Shown here piece after piece: positions 14,045 through 20,130 of a stretch of 20,130 nt of DNA (position 1 is its first letter; every line of letters starts with the position of its first letter). A program made the position numbers and the translations under genes. Below the pieces are notes generated by a model. The model ran no database searches, had not been told where the DNA came from, and saw only the letters and a list, made by a program, of their open reading frames with translations. Origin of the DNA: Veillonellaceae bacterium UBA5809 (GTDB lineage Bacteria > Bacillota > Negativicutes > Veillonellales > Dialisteraceae); assembly GCA_002417965.1 (NCBI GenBank), contig DIDD01000036.1, forward strand, positions 1 through 20,130, given 5' to 3'.

Positions 14045-15286
14045 TTAAATCTGCCCTATATTTTCCATAGCTTTTTTCAATTTTCCTGCCATACCGTGCA
14101 TTTTACTGCAGGGTACCGCACAGGCTGCAATCCGTATTCCCGCTTTCAATGGAACCAGAAAGATATTTTCCTTATGCAGCTCACTGCAGGCAGCGGCAGA
14201 ATCAGAAGACGGAACGCTAATAAAGAATCCCGCCTGATAAGGAAGAATCGGCAGACCCTCCTGCTTTGCTTCCGAGGTGAAGATATCCGCCCGCTCTTTT
14301 GTCAGACGGTAGTACTCCTGCTGTTCAGCCTTCCACGAAGACCTCAGCATGGGATCCTCAAAAATGCGGATCAGACAAGCCATGGCCCCCCGGCTGTTAT
14401 TCGACCACGTAGCCCGGCTCGTATATGAATTAATATCCGAAAATTCCTGTATCACGCTCTGACTGGAAGAAACCCCTATCATAGCTCCCAGGCGCTGTCC
14501 GTACATGGTAAAGCTTTTTGACATACTGTACCCCACAATGACAAGGATCTCTTCGGGCAGTCCGCTGAATTTTTTAAAAAACTGTCTTCCCTGATCACCG
14601 GCATAATCAATATATGCCACATCTGCAAGGAGAATAACATGCTTCCCTTTTCCGGCAAGATACCGGAAGAAGTCAAGCACCTGATCCCAGTCATCACCAG
14701 TCAGACTGTATCCTGTAGGATTATGAGCCGGTGAATTAATAATCACCACAAGATTTTCCTGACGGGCAGCCATACGGTTCACCTGCTCCTGAAAATCCTT
14801 ATGGTTAAATTTCAATGCATCGTCGAAAAGTTTGTAAGTCCTGAGATGACGTCCGTTATCGTCGCACAGGGCGCTGTAAGCCCCCCAGTACCAGTCACTG
14901 GTCAGCACATCATCGCCCGGGCAGGTATAATTCTGTATCACATGATGAATAACGCCGGTTCCCCCTGAAGTAGAAACGGCAGCCGTATATCCCTCCGGAC
15001 GGCAGTCACCGAAACAGCAGTCCTGTACATCCCTCAGGAAGTCAGGAAGTCCGGCAATAGGCGCATAACTGATAATTTCTTCCATCGGAAGTGACTGATA
15101 TACTTTTTTTACCGTAGGAAGACAGACGAGCTTTTCACTTTCATCAAGGATAGCCCCGATCGTTGCATTCGTCACAAATTCCTTGCCAACCCGGGCCGCC
15201 GCTTCCACCGCAGCACGGTTGGCACCAAAAATAGCATCTCCTGCCTTCTTGCCCCTTGCCTGCGGAGCCGCCATACTTGTCAACAT
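14045..15286 (-). CDS. Class I aminotransferase, aspartate/aromatic type
   Basis: 413 aa, a fold-type I PLP enzyme. SGGTGVIHHV (about 107-116) forms the cofactor phosphate cup, NSPAHNPTG (about 184-192) the Asn/NPTG motif, DVAYIDYA the Asp/Tyr pair contacting PLP, YSMSKSFTMYGQRLG the Schiff-base Lys, and GIRIAACAVP the Arg that binds the substrate alpha-carboxylate. The SMSK-x(5)-GxRxG pattern places it with aspartate/tyrosine aminotransferases (subgroup I-alpha). It transfers an amino group between an amino acid and 2-oxoglutarate; Asp versus aromatic preference is not evident. GGGGAG lies 4-5 nt before the ATG at 15286. It is transcribed from its own promoter just downstream of ftsY and ended by a strong terminator. 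Confidence 0.9.
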   Translation of the reverse strand: MLTSMAAPQARGKKAGDAIFGANRAAVEAAARVGKEFVTNATIGAILDESEKLVCLPTVKKVYQSLPMEEIISYAPIAGLPDFLRDVQDCCFGDCRPEGYTAAVSTSGGTGVIHHVIQNYTCPGDDVLTSDWYWGAYSALCDDNGRHLRTYKLFDDALKFNHKDFQEQVNRMAARQENLVVIINSPAHNPTGYSLTGDDWDQVLDFFRYLAGKGKHVILLADVAYIDYAGDQGRQFFKKFSGLPEEILVIVGYSMSKSFTMYGQRLGAMIGVSSSQSVIQEFSDINSYTSRATWSNNSRGAMACLIRIFEDPMLRSSWKAEQQEYYRLTKERADIFTSEAKQEGLPILPYQAGFFISVPSSDSAAACSELHKENIFLVPLKAGIRIAACAVPCSKMHGMAGKLKKAMENIGQI

Positions 15287-15321
15287 GATATCTCCCCATC
15301 CCTTATTCTTATATTTACTTT

Positions 15322-15350
15322 ATTATATCACCGAAATATCACTCATCCAA
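15322..15350 (-). promoter_or_regulatory. Promoter of the aminotransferase gene
   Basis: On the minus strand TTGGAT (15345-15350), a 17-bp spacer and TATAAT (15322-15327) with extended TG (TGATATAAT). The start site would be near 15315, about 30 nt before the ATG. No terminator is seen after ftsY, so upstream read-through may add to it. Confidence 0.8.
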
Positions 15351-15362
15351 TGATGATGCCCT

Positions 15363-16307
15363 TTATATCTTCGTGCTTTTTTCTATAACAGGATCCTCCG
15401 TTTCAAAAAGCGCACGGGCAAAGGACTCTGCATCAAATCTCTGAAGATCCTCTTCCCGTTCACCCAAGCCGACCCAGCGCACCGGAACATGGAGTTCCTC
15501 ATGAATAGAAAGGACAACCCCCCCCTTGGCTGTGCCGTCAAGCTTCGTCAAAACAACACCTGTAAGAGGAACAATATCTCCAAAATTTTGAGCCTGACTG
15601 ACCGCATTCTGTCCCGTAGTAGCATCCAGCACAAGCAGCGTCTGATGAGGCGCATCGGGAATCACTTTTTTCACTACTCGGCTGATTTTTTTCAGCTCCT
15701 CCATGAGATTGACCTTCGTCTGCAGCCGTCCTGCCGTGTCAATCAGGACAACATCTCTGCCCCGTGCTTTAGCGGCAGAAACCGCATCAAAAGCCACTGC
15801 AGCCGGATCAGCCCCTTCGGCATGCTTCACAATATCTGCTCCGGTCCTCTCTGCCCATATAGAAAGCTGTTCAGAGGCCGCTGCCCGGAATGTATCTGCC
15901 GCTGCCAGCAGAACACTTTTTCCCTGCTGTCGGAAATAATAAGAAAGCTTGCCGATTGTTGTTGTTTTACCGACTCCATTAACACCTACAATCAGATAAA
16001 CTTCCGGATGATGGACAGTCTCCTGCGGTCCTTCTTCTGCCTGAAGAAGCCCTGCCACAAGATGCTGTATATAAGGCATAACCTCGCTGGTGTTCGATAT
16101 TCTCCCCTCAGTAACCCCCCGGCGGATCTGTCTCATCAGATAATCTGTAGTCCGCACTCCCAGATCACCGGACAGAAGGACCGCCTCCAGTTCTTCTAAA
16201 AAATCCTCATCAATTTCAGCATATCCAATAACGACTGTCTCAATATTTTTAATCAGGCTCTGCTTGGTTTTCTGCAGCCCTTTTCTTATCTTATCCAGGA
16301 ATCCCAT
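15363..16307 (-). CDS. ftsY: Signal recognition particle receptor FtsY
   Basis: 314 aa, the short form without the long acidic A domain of E. coli; only a basic amphipathic N-terminus (MGFLDKIRKGLQKTKQ) precedes the N domain, as in many Gram-positive FtsY proteins. SRP-GTPase motifs are complete: G1 GVNGVGKT (108-115), DTFRAA (138-143), G3 DTAGR (190-194), G4 TKLD (254-257) with the TAKGG that follows, and the VGLGE loop (279-283). It docks ribosome-SRP complexes at the membrane with Ffh. AAGGAGG lies 6 nt before the ATG, inside the last codons of smc, and only one base separates the smc stop from this start, so the two are cotranscribed and probably coupled. Confidence 0.97.
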   Translation of the reverse strand: MGFLDKIRKGLQKTKQSLIKNIETVVIGYAEIDEDFLEELEAVLLSGDLGVRTTDYLMRQIRRGVTEGRISNTSEVMPYIQHLVAGLLQAEEGPQETVHHPEVYLIVGVNGVGKTTTIGKLSYYFRQQGKSVLLAAADTFRAAASEQLSIWAERTGADIVKHAEGADPAAVAFDAVSAAKARGRDVVLIDTAGRLQTKVNLMEELKKISRVVKKVIPDAPHQTLLVLDATTGQNAVSQAQNFGDIVPLTGVVLTKLDGTAKGGVVLSIHEELHVPVRWVGLGEREEDLQRFDAESFARALFETEDPVIEKSTKI

Positions 16308-16308
16308 A

Positions 16309-19300
16309 TCATGCCTCCTTGATATAATCCTCTACACGCACTGTAATCAGCGAAGATACACCTTTCTCGCCCATCGTGACTCCCTGCAGTGTATCAGCAG
16401 CTTCCATTGTTTTTTTTCTGTGGGAGATGACTATAAACTGCGTTTTTTTCTTATATTCAGCAATCATACGGCTCAGCCTTTCTACATTGGCATCATCCAG
16501 CGCTGCATCAATTTCATCCACGAAACAAAATGGAGCCGGCCGGCATGCCAGAAATGCAATCAGGAGCGCAATGACTGCCAATGCCCTTTCCCCTCCTGAG
16601 AGAAGTGTCAGAGGCTGCTGCCTTTTACCTGGGAGCTGGAGAAAAATCTCCACACCTCCCTGGAGCACATCTTTTTCATCTGTCAAAATCAATTTCCCCT
16701 GCCCGCCTTGAAACATGATCTGTACAATACGGCGGAACTCCTGATCCACCGCCTGAAAAGCAGTCCTAAACTGCTGATCCATAGTTGCGTCAATTTCCCG
16801 TATAACCGCTTCCAGCCCCTTCCGGGCCTGCATCAAATCTTCAATCTGCGTCTGATAAAAATCACGGCGTTTTAAAACTTCCTGATATTCCTCTTCCCCA
16901 TTGGGATTCACAGAACCCAAATCCGCAATTTTACCTTCTGTATCAGAAAGGTACGATTGTATCTCAGAGATACTGCCTTCCATACGGCAGGACTCTGCCT
17001 CATGCTCGTCCATATGCCACTCATTCAGTCTCTCCAGCTCTCTGGCAATCTGATCCTTAAATGCCGTAATTCTTCCTTCTCTGTCTGCTATCTGTTTTTG
17101 TCTGGCCGCGGAGGCATCCTGCATCTGCCTCCAGTCCTTCTCCACCTTCTGCCGCTCGCTGAGAAACTGATCGGATTCGCCGCGTATTGCCTGTTCCTTT
17201 AATGATAAAGAATTCCATTTCTCTTCTTCCCGGACAAACTGGGCCTTCATTTCCGCCATACGCGTCTGCACACGCTCCGACTCTGTGCCGGCTTCCTTCA
17301 TCCGTTCCTCCAGTGTTTTAATCAATTGCGTCTGCGCCGTCTCCGTCTCTTCAGCCTCCCGGGCTGCTGTCTGACAAAAATCCATCTGGGACTCTTCCCT
17401 GGTCAGTCGGATTTTCAGCTCAACCACCTCTTGATCTGCGCTCCGGCAGCGCTCATCCCAGATTTGAAATGACTGCCCGTCCAGAGACACTCCTTCCTGC
17501 ACCATATCCCTGATAGACTGCTCGGCCGTCTCTGCCAAATGCTGAAAGCGGTCTCTCCGCTTCACCAATTCATCTTCTTCCTCACGGATACGCCGGTACT
17601 GATCCTGTTTGGCTGCCAAAGCCCGTTCTGCCCCTTCATACTGCCCCTGAAGAGAAGCCCTCTTCATTCGGCAGTCCTGCCCCTCCCTGCGGCAGACAGA
17701 CAGTTTCTCTGTCAGCTTTTTTAAATTCTCCCGGCTCCTTGAATCCTTCTCCCCCAGTTTTTCTGCCGCTGACTGAAGACGCTTTTCTTCCTCAAGAAGA
17801 TTTTGAATTTCCTGCTTTCTCCCGAAAAATGTATTTTCTTTTTTCCTTAAAGATCCCCCTGTCATGGAACCGCCTGCATTCACGACTTGACCGTCCAGTG
17901 TGACAAAACGGTACCGGTACCGGAAACGGCGTGCCGCAGCAAGAGCATCCTCCAGTGTTTCTGCGACCAGCACCCGTCCCAGAAGATAAGAACAGAGCGG
18001 ACGGTACTCAGTGCTGCAGGACACCAGATCCTCTGCGATACCGCAGATACCTTTTTCAGAAGCAGCCCGGGATTCCTCCTCATCACGTATTTTCCCCCGG
18101 ATGGCATCAAGAGGATAAAAAGTGGTCCTTCCTGCCCGATGTGACTGAAGCCATCGGATAATCTGTCCGGCTGATTCAGAAGTATCCGTAACAACATAAG
18201 AAAGAGAGCCCCCCAGAGCGACTTCTATGGCTGCCGCATATTCTGAAGGAACCTGGATCAATTCTCCCACCGGCCCCATTACATGCTGCCTCCATGTCTC
18301 TCTGCTTTGAAGGATTGTTTTTACCGTGTTGGAGAAACTGGCATATTCCTGATCCATTTTTTCCAGATACTTCCTCCGTGCCACTGTCTGCAGCAGTATA
18401 GATTCTCCATGAATACGGTCTCTGTTATTCTTCTCTGCCTCCTTCTCCAGAAGATCCAGCTGACACTGTATTTCCCTGCTCTTTACTTCCGCCTCCTCAG
18501 CACGTTTGCGCCATTGAATCTCCAGACATCCGATATCTTTCAGTCCGGCCTCCGCCGATTGGACAGAAGATTTCAATTCAACGCACCGCTTCCTGGCCTG
18601 AACAATTTGTTCCTCCGAACGGGCCTGTTCCTGCCGCCCTTGTTCCCGCTGAGATTCCAGCCGGATTTTCTCCTCCTGCGTTCTCTGCTGTTTCTCCCGA
18701 AGATCAGCCGATGCCTCCTCCGCTTCTTTTTTCCCGCGGTAACATTCAGCCTTTTTTTCCTCTGACTTCTGGAGCTCCAGCCGGATAGCGGCAAGGCCCG
18801 TGCGGGATTCTTCCTCCTGCTTTTTGAGCCCCTGCTTTTTAGCCGTCAGGAGCGTTTTTCTCGAAACTGCATTTCTATGCTCTTCCTCCAGCCTTTCTCC
18901 TTCTGAAAGGGCATGATGAAGTGCCTCTTCCATGACGCGGAAATCTCCGCGCAGTTTTTCTAAATGCTGTTTCTGTTCCGACGCTTCTCCAGCAGCCTTC
19001 CGTACCTTCAGCTCTCTGCTGTCAGCCTCTTTCCCCAACCGGAGTCTGTCTGCCTCACAGGCGGTCAGCTTGATTTGACCGTCTGCTTCTTCCTCATTCA
19101 GAATCCGGTATTCATTTTCATACCGGGAAAGCATACGCCGCTGTGATGAGAGATGAAGCAGCACCGCCGTTACTGCGAGAGAACGGCGTTCCTTCTGCAG
19201 CTTCCTGAGTGTATGGGCTTTCTGCGCCGACTCCTTCATGGGGCCCAGCTGCTCGTCAAGAAGCGCCGCCATATCTCTCAGGCGGTCCATATTCTGATCA

Positions 19301-19851
19301 GTAGCCTCCAGCTTGCGGAGTCCCTCCAGTTTTCTCATACGGTACCGGCTGATTCCCGCTGCTTCTTCAAAAATAATTCTTCGTTCCTCCGGCCGTGCTG
19401 AAAGCACCTGATCCACCCGGTTCTGCCCGATGATCGCCAACGATCCCCGTCCCAGTCCTGTATTGGCAAACAGTTCCTGGATATCCTTCATCCTGCAGGA
19501 TCTCCGGTTCAAAAAAAACTCACTATCGCCATTTCTGAGAAGACGTCTTGTAACAGATACCTCAGCCGTATCCACCGGAAGCTCCCTGTCAGAATTATCC
19601 AGCACCATGGTGACCTCTGCCGAATTTTTAGGTTTTCGCGTATCTGATCCGGAAAAAATAATATCTTCTGCTTTCTGTGCCCGCAGATTCCGTATGCTGG
19701 GTTCTCCCAGGACCCATCGGACAGCATCGGAAATATTACTTTTGCCGCACCCATTAGGTCCCACAAGTACTGTCAGACCTGCATCAAAACAGATATCCGT
19801 GTGATCCGCAAAAGATTTAAACCCCTGCATCTGAATTTTTACTAATCTCAT
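16309..19851 (-). CDS. smc: Chromosome segregation protein SMC
   Basis: 1180 aa, the normal length for bacterial SMC. The head N-half carries Walker A GPNGCGKS (31-38) and the IIGQNRVDQVL Q-loop region (around 140-150). A long coiled coil rich in Glu, Arg, Gln and Lys follows, then the hinge at roughly 500-660 with the GGSMTGGSLR motif at its end. The second coiled coil leads to the C-half of the head with LSGGE (1084-1088) and Walker B VDEID (1111-1115). It forms a homodimeric ATPase ring with ScpA and ScpB that organises and segregates the nucleoid. AGGGGAA lies 6 nt before the ATG at 19851. It is followed directly by ftsY, an arrangement common in Firmicutes. Confidence 0.98.
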   Translation of the reverse strand: MRLVKIQMQGFKSFADHTDICFDAGLTVLVGPNGCGKSNISDAVRWVLGEPSIRNLRAQKAEDIIFSGSDTRKPKNSAEVTMVLDNSDRELPVDTAEVSVTRRLLRNGDSEFFLNRRSCRMKDIQELFANTGLGRGSLAIIGQNRVDQVLSARPEERRIIFEEAAGISRYRMRKLEGLRKLEATDQNMDRLRDMAALLDEQLGPMKESAQKAHTLRKLQKERRSLAVTAVLLHLSSQRRMLSRYENEYRILNEEEADGQIKLTACEADRLRLGKEADSRELKVRKAAGEASEQKQHLEKLRGDFRVMEEALHHALSEGERLEEEHRNAVSRKTLLTAKKQGLKKQEEESRTGLAAIRLELQKSEEKKAECYRGKKEAEEASADLREKQQRTQEEKIRLESQREQGRQEQARSEEQIVQARKRCVELKSSVQSAEAGLKDIGCLEIQWRKRAEEAEVKSREIQCQLDLLEKEAEKNNRDRIHGESILLQTVARRKYLEKMDQEYASFSNTVKTILQSRETWRQHVMGPVGELIQVPSEYAAAIEVALGGSLSYVVTDTSESAGQIIRWLQSHRAGRTTFYPLDAIRGKIRDEEESRAASEKGICGIAEDLVSCSTEYRPLCSYLLGRVLVAETLEDALAAARRFRYRYRFVTLDGQVVNAGGSMTGGSLRKKENTFFGRKQEIQNLLEEEKRLQSAAEKLGEKDSRSRENLKKLTEKLSVCRREGQDCRMKRASLQGQYEGAERALAAKQDQYRRIREEEDELVKRRDRFQHLAETAEQSIRDMVQEGVSLDGQSFQIWDERCRSADQEVVELKIRLTREESQMDFCQTAAREAEETETAQTQLIKTLEERMKEAGTESERVQTRMAEMKAQFVREEEKWNSLSLKEQAIRGESDQFLSERQKVEKDWRQMQDASAARQKQIADREGRITAFKDQIARELERLNEWHMDEHEAESCRMEGSISEIQSYLSDTEGKIADLGSVNPNGEEEYQEVLKRRDFYQTQIEDLMQARKGLEAVIREIDATMDQQFRTAFQAVDQEFRRIVQIMFQGGQGKLILTDEKDVLQGGVEIFLQLPGKRQQPLTLLSGGERALAVIALLIAFLACRPAPFCFVDEIDAALDDANVERLSRMIAEYKKKTQFIVISHRKKTMEAADTLQGVTMGEKGVSSLITVRVEDYIKEA

Positions 19852-19886
19852 ACAGATTCCCCTTATATATTATCTTCTATATCATA

Positions 19887-19915
19887 ATCATACGGGAAAA
19901 CAGAACAAATAACAA
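19887..19915 (-). promoter_or_regulatory. Possible promoter of smc-ftsY
   Basis: On the minus strand TTGTTA (19910-19915), a 17-bp spacer and TATGAT (19887-19892). The -10 box is repeated immediately downstream (second TATGAT at 19881-19886). It lies about 35 nt before the smc ATG. Moderate match only; the flanking sequence is AT-rich. Confidence 0.45.
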
Positions 19916-19992
19916 TTCTGTCTTTCGGGCAGAGGAGAAAAACACCCGTATGCAGCCTGTCCTGCCGTCTTATACCGGAGTTCTTATACACC

Positions 19993-20130
19993 TTACCCTT
20001 TCGAAATCCAGGGGCAGTCCCGCAGAGTAAACCGCCATGGGAAACTGTGGGACAACGGCGCATAGTCCACATGAATACGGGTTGACACGTCAATCTGAGG
20101 CGGATTTTTCTGCAGAGAATCCTCTATATA
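19993..20130 (-). CDS. C-terminal fragment of an unrecognised protein (runs off right edge)
   Basis: The minus-strand frame beginning at base 20130 is open for 45 codons and ends at TAA (19993-19995). The product ends DCPWISKG, preceded by VDYAPLSHSFPWRFTLRD. The other two minus-strand frames hit stops close to the edge. Residue composition is protein-like, but the piece is too short to assign a family, and a 45-codon open run can occur by chance. If real, its stop is 141 bp before smc, and it would be the upstream neighbour or operon partner of smc. A different frame further left (19863-20093) can also be translated but starts without a ribosome binding site and looks like a shadow. Confidence 0.4.
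   Translation of the reverse strand, partial: YIEDSLQKNPPQIDVSTRIHVDYAPLSHSFPWRFTLRDCPWISKG

Noticed and set aside
15489..16199. 236-aa plus-strand frame antisense to ftsY
   Set aside because: No ribosome binding site or domain, and it lies opposite the full set of SRP-GTPase motifs.
1..20130. Search by eye for phage, transposase, toxin-antitoxin, CRISPR or defence modules
   Set aside because: No matching genes, direct-repeat arrays or element ends were seen; all larger frames are assigned to metabolism, transport, regulation or chromosome maintenance, except three unknowns.

Overview
The window reads as a stretch of chromosome from a Firmicute (Bacillota) of moderate GC content. The support is a serine T-box leader, near-consensus sigma-A-type promoters (many with a TGn extended -10), AGGAGG ribosome binding sites, intrinsic terminators with U-tracts, a lipoprotein-type binding protein, and an smc-ftsY pair. 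A Negativicutes (Dialister/Megasphaera-like) host is my guess from overall gene character and cannot be proved here. No phage, transposase, CRISPR array or defence system was found; this is mostly core chromosome with regulatory details worth attention.

Layout, left to right. (1) 1-378: 3' end of a Sel1-repeat protein with its terminator. (2) 430-5426, minus strand: a five-gene operon read right to left, with a UgpB-like lipoprotein, two CUT1 permeases, a UgpC/MalK-type ATPase and a xylose-isomerase-like TIM-barrel protein. The order B-A-E-C matches the glycerol-3-phosphate importer, but the last slot holds a TIM-barrel isomerase/epimerase-type protein instead of the UgpQ phosphodiesterase. 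(3) 5427-5912: a 486-bp divergent intergenic region with two extended -10 promoters and one possible tiny ORF, then an exported YdhK/DUF1541 protein. (4) 6497-6809: a minus-strand tRNA operon transcribed Asn(GTT)-Glu(TTC)-Ser(GCT). (5) 6894-10583: a serine biosynthesis operon. A consensus promoter drives a T-box leader with one serine specifier domain but two successive antiterminator/terminator modules, followed by serC, serA and a histidine-phosphatase gene that may supply phosphoserine phosphatase activity. (6) 10628-12407: a secreted protein of unknown function divergent from a LysR-type regulator whose promoter carries an inverted repeat. (7) 12476-15286, minus strand: an aminotransferase ending in a strong terminator, then an unknown 284-aa protein translationally coupled to a YgjP/DUF45 metalloprotease. 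(8) 15363-19851, minus strand: smc followed one base later by ftsY. (9) 19993-20130: a probable C-terminal fragment of an unrecognised gene running off the right edge.

The strongest unusual signal is the serC leader (6929-7240): two T-box sequences about 90 nt apart, each with its own terminator, served by a single Stem I. The two modules differ in the base that reads the tRNA discriminator (UGGC versus UGGU), and only the first is a Watson-Crick match to the G73 seen in the tRNA-Ser of this window.
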